Of a stretch of 64,000 bases of DNA, positions 44,964 to 56,699 are shown piece after piece. The notes under the pieces were generated by a model, which ran no database searches, had not been told where the DNA came from, and saw only the letters and a list, made by a program, of their open reading frames with translations. The position numbers and the translations under genes were made by a program. Origin of the DNA: Hordeum vulgare subsp. vulgare (Eukaryota; Streptophyta; Magnoliopsida; Poales; Poaceae); contig NC_058522.1 in NCBI RefSeq assembly GCF_904849725.1, forward strand, positions 430,805,529 to 430,869,528. The letters are read 5' to 3'. Within the stretch, counting starts at the first letter, position 1; each line of letters starts with the position of its first letter.

Positions 44964-46743
44964 TGTTGCAAATATGCCCTAGAGGCCATAATAAATTGGT
45001 TATATTATTATTTTTCCTTGTTTATGATAATTGTTTATTATCCATGCTAGAATTGTATTGATTGGAAACTCAAATACATGTGTGGATACATAGACAACAC
45101 ATTGTCCCTAGTGAGCCTCTAGTTGACTAGCTCGTTGATCAATGATGGTCAAGGTTTCCTCGTCATAGACAAGTGTAGTCACTTGATAATAGGATCGCAT
45201 CATTAAGAGAATGATGTGATGGACAAGACCCAGACTATGAACATAGCATATGATCGTGTCAGTTTATTGCTACTGTTTTCTGCATGTCAATGTATCTGTT
45301 CCTATGACCATGAGATCATGCAACTCCCGGACATCGAAGGAATACCTTGTGTGTATTAAACGTCGCAACATAACTGGGTGACTATAAAGGTGCTCTACAG
45401 GTATCTTCGAAGGTGTCTGTTAGGTTGGCATGGATCAATACTCGGATTTGTCACTCCGTGTGACGTAGAGGTATCTCGGGGCCCACTCGGCAATACAACA
45501 TCATAATAATCCTTGCAAGCAATGTGACTAAAGAGTTAGTCACGAGATCTTGTATTACGAAACGAGTAAAGAGACTTGACGGTAACGAGATTGAACTAGG
45601 TATGGAGATACTGACGATCGAATCTCGGGCAAGTAACATACCGATGGACAAAGGGAACAATATACGGGATTAATTGAATCCTTGACATAGAGGTTCGACC
45701 GATAAAGATCTTCGTAGAATATGTAGGAACCAATATGGGCATCCAGGTCCCGCTATTTTTTATTGACTGTAGAGGTGTCTCGGTCATGTATGCATAGTTC
45801 TCGAACCCGCAGGGTGTGCACACTTAACGTTCGGTGATTCTAGAGTAGTATTGGGATATGTATGTTGGTGCCGAATGTAGTTCGGAGTCCTGGATGAGAT
45901 TTCAGACGTCAGGAGGAGCTCCAGAATGGTTCGGAGGTAAAGATTTATATATGGGAAGTCCTATTTTGGCAACCGGAAAAGTTTCGGGTTTTATCGGCAT
46001 TGTACCGAGAAGATTCTGGAAGGTTCAAGAGGGTTCCGGAGGAGTCTGGAAGGGTCCCTCCAGCCCCTAGGACGTGCATGGGCTGTAAGGGGGCGTCCAA
46101 GCCTTGTTGGGCCAGCCCCCAAGGGCCCATGCGGTTGGGAGGGAAGAATCCGTAAAGGGGAAGGCACCTCCTAAGTGCCTCGGGGAGGGAGGAAACCTCC
46201 CTAGGCCCACACCCCCTCCTTGGAGGAGGGGCTAGGGCTGCGACCCAACCCTCCTCCTAGCCTCCTATATATAGTGGGGGAGAGGGAGGGGCTGAACACA
46301 TCAATTCCCACGCCCCAGTGGCAGCCCTACCTCTCCCATAACTCCGTTTTCTCCTCAGATCGGTTCCGGCAGCTCTTAGCGAAGCCCTGCTGGCACTGCT
46401 CCACCATCATCTCCACCATGTCGTCGTGTTGTTTGAGACCCCATCTACTTCTCCTTCCTATCTTGTTGCATCAAGAAGGAGGAGACATCACCGAGCCGTA
46501 CGTGTGCTGAACGCGGAGGTGTCGTTCGTTCGACGCTAGATCGGTACGGATCGTGATGAGATCGTGGGACGGGTTGCGATCTGGATCACGAAGATGTTCC
46601 ACTACACCAACCACTTTATATACGCTTCCGCTTAGCGATCTACAATGGCATGTAGAATCACTCTCCCTCTCATAGATGATCATCACCATGGATAGGTATT
46701 GCGTGTGCGTAGGAAAATTTTGTTTCCCATGCAACGTTCCCCA
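44964..46743 (+). mobile_element. Angela/WIS-type solo LTR in A
   Basis: It starts TGTTGCAAATATGCCCTAG and ends CAACGTTCCCCA, with a TATA-like TATATATAG near 46266. No internal region or second LTR is present. No TSD is visible, and about 55-70 bp of A's RNase H, including the AEAEY active-site block kept in B, is missing at the junction. Insertion was therefore followed or accompanied by a flank deletion. Confidence 0.75.
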
Positions 46744-46992
46744 GACGAAAACTCTTAAGTATTAAGGCTTTCATATGAAACACGTTCCATTGTTGTGTGA
46801 TAATGAATGCAACATTCATGAACTATATATATTCAAGTGTGACATCATTCCATTCGTGATCATGTTGGTAAAGGAGATATTAATCTCAAGCATGTTCGTA
46901 CCGACAAACAATTGGTTGATATCTTTACCAAGCCACTTGATGAGAAAGTTTGTTGTCAGCTCAAGAGTGAGTTGAACATCATCAATGCTTAA
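46744..46992 (+). pseudogene. A RNase H C-terminal fragment
   Basis: Readable pieces: HMKHVPLLCDNE, then after a shift HVGKGDINLKHVRTDKQLVD-like residues and IFTKPLDEKV. It ends at a TAA near 46990 and corresponds to 16780-17060 of B. Confidence 0.75.
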
Positions 46993-48968
46993 AACTTGAG
47001 CTAGACTCACTCGGATGCATGCAAGGGCGTGAGCTTACTTGATTATTCCATGATACTATTGATATGACACTATCTTATATCTTGGAAAACTATTATTGCA
47101 TCTAACCTTGTGTGGGTACTTGGAAGAACAACACTTCACAAAATTGCCATCAATTCACATCAAAAGCAATCTTGTCATGGCCAAGTATTAACAACCCTTT
47201 CTTCGGATATGATGGAAGAAGACAACAAATCATATCCTTGACAACTATATAATGATAAATTCACACTTGTCATTTAGATATATTCTGTTCTTCCTTGCAT
47301 GACTAACCAATGTAGGTGAAAAGTGAACCAAAATGACGAGGATAGCTCCAAACACAAGATGATCTTCATCAACGTTGAGCATCCACAACAAGTTCACCGA
47401 CATGCCACATCATCAACATCATTTGAAGGCATGTACTCGTATCCTTGATAAAGCTTTACACCAAGTCATGAGGTAAAGCAACTCAAGTGAAATGAAGACA
47501 TTAAAATACTTAATCGAAAAATGGTAACACCATTTTGCGCTCAGCGATGATTATGACCTATGATTAAGCATTCTTTCTTGACTCCTCAAGTCAATATACT
47601 CTAATATAGGTGACCTAGTCACCGCCCAACATCTAGATGAAGATTCTTGTATGGTTCAGACTTTTGTTGCATGCTTTCTTGGAACCATTCAATTCTCATC
47701 TACATTTATGTATATATTTCAAAAACAAAATAAATATCTTTTATTTTTCACAGTTTTTGGATATTTTCTGTCTCTTTGAGTTGATACGTTGATTTTCATT
47801 GCAATTCGATCTCTCCAATCTAGGCAAATCGGTCCTACCGATTTCTCCAAGAGGCTAAAACTTCAAACTCGGTTCTACCGAACCACATTGCCTCAGAGAC
47901 ACCGAATTTCAGTTCTTCCTGAGACCTTAGAGAATTTTCTGGATTTTTTTGCCATAAAGGGAGAAACTTCTAAGTAATCCCACACTTTTATGACTTTCTA
48001 AGTTATTATCGATCACTTCCATTTATGCCAAAGGGGGGTATAATCTTGGTATCCCTAAATTTCCAGGGGGGGTATTTCAAGGAACTCTTATCTATACTCA
48101 AGGGGGAGAAAATTTCAAGGAACCCTTATCAAAGAGAGAAGAATCCAGGATCCCTTACTCTCAATGAATGCTTACTTCTGACCTTTTTGGGAATTAATGC
48201 CAAAGGGGGAGATATATCAAAGCTTCTAAAATTCTTACACCAAAAGGGGAGATCTACAAAAGGGAAGATCTGCCAGAGGGGGAGATATATCAAAACCTTA
48301 CACATTCAGGGGGAGAGTTACCATTAAGGGGAGAGATATCGAAAGTTTTTTGTTGAGTTCTCTTGCCTACTGGATTGAACTTGTCTTACCATACCTATGC
48401 CCAATATCTACATGCTATGGTTCAGGGGGAGAGGTAATCTTACATATTCATTCTTAAGGGAGACATTTTGAAATTCTCTTGGAAGGCATATTGAAGTTCT
48501 AAATCCTACATATACATATTGAAGCTTTATTGAAGCTCTTCCATGTCTTGGTACTTTTGAAGCTCTTTGCATCTTTACAATAGAATACTCTTATGTTATA
48601 TAGCATTTGTTTTCCCAAGTGTATTCCTAGTGCTAAGATGCTCAAGAACCTCAAGGTAAGTATATGCATCATATACTTGTTCAAGATGGTCTCTTGTCTC
48701 TTGCACGTATTGTCTGCAAGAGTGAGTCTTGAACAAGGAAATTTTTCATTCACGTATGTTTGATGCATATAGCCAAGATTCACATGACTTGTCTTGTCCC
48801 TTCTACTATCTGTGTGCACATGCATTCCAAAGCAACTATCCTTTAAAAAAGATTGCACACATTTAGGAGGAGCTTGTATTAGTCATGTATCTCTCAAAGC
48901 TCTCACATTCTAGTGCTTATCTGAAGCTTTGACTGTATGTGGTCATCAATTACCAAAAAGGGGGAGAT
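46993..48968 (+). other. 3' non-coding tract of A with repeated polypurine tracts, ending in the PPT
   Basis: No gene. About nine GGGGGAGA-type tracts lie between 48031 and 48432 (for example 48102, 48204, 48279, 48308). The functional PPT AAAAAGGGGGAGAT is at 48955-48968, next to the 3' LTR. Confidence 0.8.
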
Positions 48969-50497
48969 TCAAAGCACATATGCTCCCTTAGTGGTTTTGA
49001 TAATTCATGACAACATACATTGTCTCTTGGACTAACACTTTTACCTAGTATATTTCAGGTATAGTCCACACAGAGCATTGGCTAAAGGAGTGTGAGGAGA
49101 AACCCCTTGATGCAAGGAAATGAATAGGATTGTCCAAGCTTCAACCAAGAGGACTCTACATTTTATATTTGTGAGAAATAAATTTTGAGTCCATAGGAAA
49201 GCCAATACTATTAAAAGGGGGTGAGGTATCTATGATGAATTGGTCGCCCAAGTGCTTAGAGATAGCCATAAAAAATACTCAGCAATTCTCTCACAAAATC
49301 TCTATCCAAAACCTACACATAAAAAATCGGTGCCACAAAGAATTCCATTTCGGCCCTACCGATTTTCCACAGACACAACCTTTGCCAAACCCTAATATCT
49401 CTGTATCACCAACTTTCACTTCGGTGCCACCGAAAGTCAGTGACCAACTTTCTGGTGTGTCAATTTCAAGAATCGTAATTTCCGAGTTTTAAAGTCGGTC
49501 TCACCGAGATTTGGAAACTACCCTAGGTCATCATATCGATACCACCGAGATTATCATATCGGTCTCACCGAGAATTCAAAAGTTGCCACATTTACACTCG
49601 GTACCACCGAGATTCATGTCGGTGTCACCGAGTTGGGAAATAATGTTGTAACAGTTGGATTATGGGAGATGCCTATATATACCCCTCCACAACCTCTCAT
49701 TCACGGAGGAAGCACAAAGAAAACACACACACACACACACAAACTTGCCATATCCATATTTCTGGAGAGAGCCACCTACTCATGTGTTGAGATCAAGATA
49801 TTCCAATCCCTCCATTTGAAACTTGATCTCTAGCCTCCCCAAGTTGTTTTCCACCCAATCAATCTCTTCTACACATGCCAAATCTATGAGAGAGTGATTG
49901 AGTGTTGAGGAGACTATCTTTTGAAGCACAAGAGCAAGGAGTTCATTGTTCTACCACATCTATTACCTTTTGGAGGGTGGTGCCTCCTAGATTGGTTAGC
50001 TGTCGCTTGGGAGCCTCCTACTTTGTGTTGTGAAGTTGAACCAAGAAGTTTGTACACGCAAGGAGATCGCCTACTTCTTGAAGATCTACCTCGAGTGAGG
50101 CTAGTACTATGTGGACGTAAGCCATGATGGAATAGACAAGGCCGCTTTTTCGTGGACCCTTTGTGGTGGATCCCTCCATGGACTCTCGCGGCCATTACCC
50201 TCTGTGGGTTGAAGTCTTCACTAACGTGGACGTATGATAGCACCACCTATCGAAACCACGCCAAAAAAATCACTGTGTCTATCTTTGTGTTTGATCTTCC
50301 TCAACTCTACTCCTTACTTACATGCGCATAATCTTTACTTTCCGCTGCCATATATGTTGACTAGCATGTGTAGGGTGTACTAGATTTGTTAGAATTGCTA
50401 AAATCTACCGACCATTAAAATTAGGAAAAGGCTAGGATTTAATTTTTGTCAAGTAGTCTATTCACCCCCTCTATACATCCCTTCTAGTGATCCAACA
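48969..50497 (+). repeat. 3' LTR of A (complete)
   Basis: 1,529 bp, starting TCAAAGCACATATG (TG changed to TC) and ending ATCCAACA. The palindrome array is at 49325-49636, the TATA box CTATATATA at 49673-49682 and a short AC repeat near 49725. Confidence 0.9.
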
Positions 50498-50692
50498 CCC
50501 ACGCAACTTTTCGCTTCATTCGGTGACCCCACGCGCCCCCAGCGCGCAAGGTCCAGCCTGGGTCCGACCGCGCCAATTTCGGTCCAAACCGACAAAAACG
50601 AAATCCTGAGGGCAAGACTGGGTGATTTTTTAGTGCCTGCAATTAAAAAAAGGGTCTAGGAGGGCCTCTTGGGGGCGTGACTGGAGATGCCC
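50498..50692. other. Right end of element E (5' side of its NAM-associated gene)
   Basis: Sequence such as CCCAGCGCGCAAGGTCCAGC and CGGTCCAAACCGACAAAAAC ends with the TIR GGAGATGCCC before TAA. It is the original neighbour of position 7856. Confidence 0.55.
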
Positions 50693-50695
50693 TAA

Positions 50696-52797
50696 CAAGA
50701 CTGCAAAGTCAAGAGGAATGCATAGCATTCTTTTTTTGAAATGGATGCAAAAGTTTTATAAAAAAGAGAGAATTGTTCAATTAATTACAAAAAACCAAAC
50801 GAAAACAACACAAACATGCCATAGACGAGCTACTCACATGACATGAAAAACCGCCTAACACAAGGGAGGGATGTTTTGGCTCCGGGGAGCATTTGCTCCC
50901 GGATTAACATTACCGCAAAAAAGTGGTGAAATGTTTTCAAACAATTCTAAACTTTTTCGTGAATGTCCGTGTTAGTGTGACAAGCATGCTTGACAATTTT
51001 CATACAAAATGGAGCAGTGGTTTTTCATCGGTGAAAATAACAAATTTGGGTGACATTTCGGGGTAAGATTTGATGTTCAAATTTGTTAGTTTGCACAAGC
51101 CAAATTTTTTAGCCTTTTTGCCCAAAAATTTGCAGGTAGCATTAGAATGCATACAAATTTTCTTGGAATTATTTTGACATTTAAAAAAAATATTTCCCGC
51201 GAGCCAAATTGGATTTCCCCTAACACTATAATGTGAAGCTGCAGCGGTGGCCTTTCCAGTTTGGAGTAGTGGACGAAAATTACGAAGCTTGCGCTTTAAA
51301 CGTAGGTTCTGCAGATCCGATTTACAGTAAGAGGGGCACCAGATCTGTCACAGCACTACCTTAGATTCGCATCATGCTGACGAGAAAAGATGAGATAACT
51401 GCCAGTCAGAATGCGCACTCTGTGGTTGGAAAGTGCTTTTTTGCGCGTACAAGTCATTTGACCTCTGAAGTCGTTGTATAACACCCAGGCATATACAAAG
51501 TGTTTTGACCTTTGTTGACTCCAGTCATGGCCCATGACGATGAAGAGATGATAATGCAAAGTTAATTAAACGAGCGTGAAGTTAACTGGTACTAACATTT
51601 TTAGCTGGCACTGAAAAAAAAAATGTATACGTGCCGTCAGTGTTGCCCATGAACTCGCTCGAGATATACCAAAACACCAATGCAACTCGGACACAGGTAC
51701 TCTGTAGCCTGTAGTGATTGATCACCATTACGCCCTAGTCACACCTCAGCTGCGCATTGGAATGGGTGGAGCTGTGAGCTGGTCACCCCATAGAATGATT
51801 CAGTTGCATTATTGCTTATCAAGATTCAAGAGATAGCTTCCTTCAGATGCCACACCTCATAACAAAAAAGAAGCAGAAGAAATAACATGCCACGCGCAGA
51901 CATGCTCATGATATCAGCCAGTGTTAGCATCACCCGGCCGGAAATGGTATCCATCCATAGTTTCATAGTACTTAATTTCATGTGTCTGTCATAATTGCAG
52001 ACCGGATGGCTGAAGTACTAATTGCTAGTACTACTGCTTGATTACAAGTGAGAACCGGGGACTGTATTAGAGGACGGGTGACACTTGGCCTTCTTCGATA
52101 GATATATGAAAATAAGTACTCCCTCCGTCCCAAAATTCTTGTCTTAGATTTGTCTAGATACTTCGTATCTAGTCACATTTTAGTATTTTGATACATTCAT
52201 TTTTAAGCAAACCTAAGACAAGAATTTTGGGACGGAGGGAGTACAAGCTAAACTTTTATCCATCTTAAGAAGTTTTCAACCAGCTGCTAACCCAGGAAGG
52301 AATGGAATGTTAGGTTGGATGTTCTTTTTTTCTGTGTGCTAACCCAGAAAAAACAAATTTATTTTTACAAGCACATCTCTAAGCATCTTGCATTGTATAT
52401 GGTCTTAGTACAAATGTACTAGCTTTCATTACTAAATGTACCTGCTCATGTTTCTGATGTGGATGCGCATTCTTGTACATAGTCAAATCAGCTCAAGACT
52501 TTAACTTAATATACATGAGATAATAATTCTTCTCTGGTAGAGCTGATGCACATCAGCACATGTATGTAATTTCTGTCATGTTGTGGTGTTGCTCATCGCA
52601 CCAGAGATGGCAGTCTGGAAACCCAAAAGATGCATACAATAACGGCCAAAGCAGTTTGCACTTGCCACTTGCAAGGCAACTTTTCTTTTCAGGTCTCAGT
52701 CAGCTACAAAACCAGCATATCTGTGCGTAACTCTGCTTTTCTGGATTTGCACACTCAAATATCTCGAAAATGCAGTCCTGATAACACAGTTAAGGAC
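50696..52797. other. Intergenic region downstream of the ubiquitin-like/SAYSvFN gene
   Basis: No gene seen. It holds one Stowaway MITE (52119-52241), an A/T-rich inverted-repeat-poor stretch at 50740-51230 that may be older repeat DNA, and the 3' untranslated part of the gene ending at 52798. Confidence 0.5.
52119..52241. mobile_element. Stowaway MITE (Tc1/mariner type), 123 bp
   Basis: Terminal inverted repeats CTCCCTCCGTCCCAAAATTC and its complement, flanked by TA on both sides (52117-52118 and 52242-52243). It is a classic grass Stowaway element. Confidence 0.95.
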
Positions 52798-55017
52798 TTA
52801 CAATTGACCTGCCCGGAGGTCTCTATCTATGCGTTCCGCGTTAAATGTTCCTGGAATCTCCCTGAAGTCTTCATTAAATATGGAGTATGCACTGCGTGGA
52901 AGATAAAACAATTTTAGAAACTTGAAAGGGCAAGAGAATGAAGTGTAACTTCCCAATACACTCTCCATTAGCACAATTTTGGTTATCAGCATGAGCTCCG
53001 CAAGATTTAAAGTCATTTCAATTTTTAGTTTAAAATGTAAATAGCAGCACTTGCGAAATTCAGTTATTTTATTCCTACCCAAAACACAACTGTAGTTTGA
53101 GAAATAATAGTATGACTGCTTTATCCACAGCTTCTGCCAAAAAGAAAAGGAGCAGATTTTAATACTAGTCCAGGCAGCTTTTAAATTACTACTACTAATG
53201 CTGATGAAGCATTTATCTATTCTTCACAGCCTCTCTAATGAAACTCTTGCAGAACTTCTATCCAACAAGTAAAACTACAGAATACCAATCAATATGCTAT
53301 ATTGCAAGAATAAAACTATTCCGATGGCATAGACCACCATTATGTCGCTAATATTTATTTGTTCTGAATTAAAAGCCAACTTTTCACTCTAAAATACAGA
53401 GTGAAGGGCATACTGTTTATTTGTTCTGAATTAAAAACCAACTTTTCACTCTAAAATACAGAGTGGAGGGCATAGATAACATACCTAACATCACCTTGTT
53501 GTCGTCTTCCAAGGTTAAGAAGTATGATCAAGAAACCTGTCGCAAGTATCTGGGCAGACAGCAAACAGTATTACCTGTCAATAAACTGAAATCTAGCACC
53601 AATTCGAACATTGCTAATTGCACTATGGAAACTGTAGCACCATTTCTACACACAGAATCCATACATTAGAGATTAGACATAAGAAATTGACAAAGGATTA
53701 CATGTACTTGACTTCTATGGCTGAGCCATGAATTAAAGGACAATATAAAGAATTGAAAACAACTTGAAGGAAGGTAGTAAACCCCGGGTTCTAGTTTTCC
53801 AATCAACGTACAGGTACTCTTCCCGTGTCTTGAACTAGACAGAAATTGATATGTATGTTCAAACTGGCTCAAGATATGTTTTGAAAATGCTACATGTACC
53901 TCGGCACAATGAAAAGCTCGGATACTGTTATAATAATAATTTATTGGAGAAGCAAATTAGGGAGTTACTTACATATAAAGGTCCAACCTCATACTTTCGA
54001 GCAATAGGCGCCAACAGGAACCATAGCGTGATAATAATCCATGCTTTCATAGTGACAGAAAATAGTGCCATCAACAAGATATCTGCAGAAGTGGAATTCA
54101 CAACACATTGGTCATTTGCACAACCATTTTACAGAAAATAAGGGTGTGTCATATACATTACCGGGTAATCTCAGTTTTTCTCGAAGAAATATGAAAATTC
54201 TTTTCTTCCACCAAGTTGTTGTTTGAGGTATTTTGAACTTCTACATGATGGACCAATAACTGTTATATGGAGCATGGATTGGATATGCAATATTCATCGA
54301 AATATTTTGAGAAGACCTTACCAGTTCTTCTTCATCAGCGGAGTCGTCATCATCATCGTCGCGGAGATGCTTAGCAGGTGGTTTAGGTGCCACGGCCACT
54401 ATAAGGCTATCTACAGAAATCACGATGTAAAGAGACATAAATAAGCGCACACAAGATATATCAAGTGCACAAAAAAGAACTTGGTGAAACAGCCATTTAA
54501 CTGCCCTAATGGGAAATTTCTTGCACATAAGATGTATGTATGTGATTCCAATTTCCAAAAGTGGATGAACATCACTAACAATCGTGGAAAGTATATGAAA
54601 CAAAATTTCCTACGAACAAAACACAAGCTATGAAGGACGATGCGAGCTTTGCATCTAGCACGACAACCAGGACGGGAAAGAGAAGGGGTATGTGTGGCTG
54701 GTTAGTTTACCCCCGTCGCGGAGGTTGACATGGGTGTCGTCTCCCCAAGGGAGAGTCGTCCCCCGGAGGACCAGGCGGAGGCGGTCTTCTGGGAGACGCC
54801 GGTCGAGAGCGACGCTGCGGCGCAGATCGGCAACCTACGACGAGACCGATCCCCAATCAATTAGGGTGGGGCGATGCAAGAAGAAGGAGGGTGCTCTGGG
54901 GGCGTTACCGACCGAGATAAGCGGGGGGAGGCGGATGGTGGTGGGCCTCGACGGACCAACGGCGCGCAGCTTCACCTCTACCGTCGTCTCCGGCTCGTCG
55001 CCCGCTGCGGCGGCCAT
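52798..55017 (-). CDS. Ubiquitin-like and SAYSvFN domain membrane protein, 7 exons, 221 residues
   Basis: Exons (minus): 55017-54913, 54834-54711, 54410-54322, 54240-54162, 54082-53973, 53549-53485, 52891-52798. All introns are GT-AG and the phases fit to give one 666-nt frame. Residues about 12-83 are a ubiquitin-like domain (VEVKLRAVG, DRLRLVLRGTTLPWG, DGDSLIVAV). An acidic stretch (about 95-106, DDDDDDSADEEE) is followed by WWKKRIFIFLREKLRLP. A membrane span covers about 146-160 (WIIITLWFLLA) and a second hydrophobic stretch 170-182. SAYSIFNEDFREIPGTFNAE begins near 191, the defining motif of the SAYSvFN domain (FAM241-like family). The protein is presumably anchored in an internal membrane with the ubiquitin-like domain in the cytosol; its biochemical role is unknown. 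An in-frame ATG lies 54 bp upstream (55071); 55017 is preferred for its strong context (ACCATGG). It shares a short divergent promoter with the next gene. Confidence 0.9.
53354..53476. repeat. 62-bp tandem duplication in the last intron
   Basis: Copies at 53354-53415 and 53416-53476 (start TTTATTTGTTCTGAATT), nearly identical. The second ends a few bases from the exon 6 donor at 53484. Confidence 0.9.
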
Positions 55018-55200
55018 GGTCTTCTCCTGCTCTCTTCGGTTCCTCTTTCTTCCCTGTCTTGGATGGCCCAACGGAAGAGGCCCAAAAAGGCTATCTACAC
55101 TGTCCAGTTGGGCACGTTATTTTTTAGCCCCTTCTGGTTTTTCCGGATTAAAGTGCTGCGCGAGAGCCGATTGGCTGAGGAACGGAGGTTCGAGGGAATA
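55018..55200. promoter_or_regulatory. Bidirectional promoter between two divergent genes
   Basis: 183 bp separate the start codons of the two head-to-head genes. It has no clear TATA box in either direction. It has GGCCCA at 55065-55070 and 55079-55084 and TGGGC at 55109-55113, like the site II elements of plant housekeeping promoters. Confidence 0.7.
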
Positions 55201-55822
55201 ATGGAGGCGGCGTCGGCGTCGGCGTCGGCGGCGACGATGGTGTTCGTGTACGGCACCCTGAAGCGCGGGTTTCCCAACCACCCCCGCCTCGCCGCCTTCA
55301 ACTGCCCCTTCGCCGGAGCGGCCTCCACCGCCGCCCCAGCCTCCCTCGTCATCGGGCCCTACTCCGTCCCCTTCCTCCTCCCCACCCCGACTCCGTCCTC
55401 CGGCCGCCTGGTCTCCGGCGAGCTCTACTCCGCGTCTCCCAGCGCCGTCGCCGACCTCGACTTGCTAGAGGTATCCTGTCTCCTCTCGGTTCAATACACG
55501 TCTCCTTTCCAGTTGAGACTGAGCAATCTCGAATTCTCACCCGACTCGACGGCAGGGCACTCACCTCGGCGTCTACGAGCGCCGGCGGATCACCGTCGTG
55601 GTTGACGGGGCGACTAAAGAGGTGGAGGCAGAGGCTTACTTCGCGAACGCGAGCTACGCGGAGGCCCTGTGGCTGCGCTGCGGCGGCGAGGCGGCCGAGA
55701 TCGCGGAGTACACCATGGAGCACGCGGGCAGGTACGTCCCGCCCAGTGGCCGCTCTCCCGGCGTCTCCGGGCTCATGGATGCCGTCCGTGGCTTCCTCGC
55801 CACCGCTCCGCCAGCGAATTGA
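55201..55822 (+). CDS. Gamma-glutamylcyclotransferase-like (GGACT/AIG2-like) protein, 2 exons, 178 residues
   Basis: Exon 1 is 55201-55470 and exon 2 is 55556-55822, with a GT-AG intron of 85 bp in phase 0. The substrate-loop motif VFVYGTLKRGFPNH (residues 14-27) closely matches the GGACT family. SGELYSASPSAVADLDLLE ends at Glu90, the position of the catalytic Glu, and is the last codon of exon 1. Exon 2 supplies HLGVYERRRITVVV and the rest of the barrel. The family cleaves gamma-glutamyl amines (or gamma-glutamyl amino acids) to 5-oxoproline in the cytosol; substrate choice here is not known. The start is the first ATG; Met13 is a possible alternative. The length fits the plant family. No disablement is seen. 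Confidence 0.92.
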
Positions 55823-56480
55823 ACCGATGCCGTATTTCCTTCCGATTGTTCTGTGAATGGACTGAAAAATAAGATGTGCCATCGTACCTAGCATCCAATG
55901 CACACCTATGTTCACCCATTACATTTCATACCGACTTCTGAATTGTGGGTACCTTTTTATTTGGAGAAGTTGCTGCTTGAGTAAAGTGCGCATTAAGGAT
56001 TGTAAGATGACGTTAACTGATTCTATCTATAGCATGTTTTTGTTCAGATTGTGATGAGGCTTTGCTAGTGAGTTGAGTATTCATAACTGACCCACCTCCA
56101 CGCTGGTGAAAACCGCGAAAACCTCCTCTCTCTCATACTAGAACTTGCGATATGCAGAACTTGGAGAAGCCTATAGGTGCATGGCGTATGACAGTGAAAT
56201 GCATAAAACCACCACCATAATCGTTGGCTAGGTTCTTACACGCAGACTCACTCTCCCCTCTCGCGATTCCTCTCCTCGGGTGGCGGTTGCGGTGACAATG
56301 GCCACACGCGACTAGAAAGATTGATGTGGCAACAACATTTTTCGTTATTGACGGACCTCTTTGGATCTCATGAATTATAGGGTTTATGTTCAGATTATTC
56401 ATGAGAATTTTTTTGGAGTTTTTTTAATTATTATTTTATTCTTATTTGCATCATTATTATAACTTCGTAAATTTCTGTGG
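55823..56480. other. 3' flank of the GGACT-like gene
   Basis: Holds the probable 3' untranslated region; no gene or recognised repeat was found. Confidence 0.5.
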
Positions 56481-56699
56481 TCTACATTTGGTTTGGCCAA
56501 CTAGATTAATCTATCGTCAATGAGAGGGGTGCGTTGTATTGGGTTCAATCTTGCAGTATTTCATCCCAGTGATATAAAGGGACATGTCACGTATTTGTAT
56601 TACAACCACTAAGGATAAAACAATGGGGTTGATTCATATTAATTGGACTTTCTTTGTCTACATAATGTCATTGTTCTTCAAGTATTAATCTGTTTTACT
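56481..56699 (+). repeat. Decayed relic of the G-type LTR family
   Basis: From TGGTTTGGCCAACTAGAT onward the order of words matches the middle of unit G (about 13325-13535: TTGTTTGGCCAACTAGAT, TGGGTTC, AATGGGGTT, CTACATAATGTCAT) with many changes. It is much older than the two complete units. The hAT element is inserted at its right edge. Confidence 0.65.

Larger units (their letters stand above)
7857..50497 (+). mobile_element. Copia Sirevirus-type retrotransposon A (plus strand, interrupted)
   Basis: The LTRs start TGAAAGCACATATG and end ATCCAACA. The flanks CCCAG (7852-7856) and CCCAC (50498-50502) form a 5-bp TSD with one change. Order: LTR, initiator-Met-type PBS, gag, protease, integrase, RT, RNase H, a long 3' non-coding tract with many purine tracts, PPT, LTR. 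B is inserted immediately after the YVDD codons of RT and a solo LTR lies in RNase H. Without insertions A would be about 8.5 kb. Confidence 0.9.
3853..50692. mobile_element. PIF/Harbinger-like element E, split by nested insertions
   Basis: The left end is GAGCATCTTCACCCG followed by a C-run. The right end, read inward on the minus strand, is GGGCATCTCCAGTCACGCC followed by a C-run. Both are flanked by TAA (3850-3852 and 50693-50695). Its own sequence is split into the left end (3853-3900), a gene-bearing body (about 5636-7856) and the right end (50498-50692), with everything else inserted later. It carries a decayed NAM-associated-type gene on the minus strand, whose promoter side now lies at 50498-50692. 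The TIRs agree at about 9 of 11 terminal bases, so the pairing is good but not proven. Confidence 0.55.

Noticed and set aside
50870..51230. Possible MITE around the TTTGCTCCCGG sequence
   Set aside because: No inverted termini or TSD could be found.
54874..55605. A 243-codon plus-strand frame over the divergent promoter
   Set aside because: It reads antisense through exon 1 of the SAYSvFN gene and then through the intron of the GGACT-like gene; only 55201-55470 of it is real coding.
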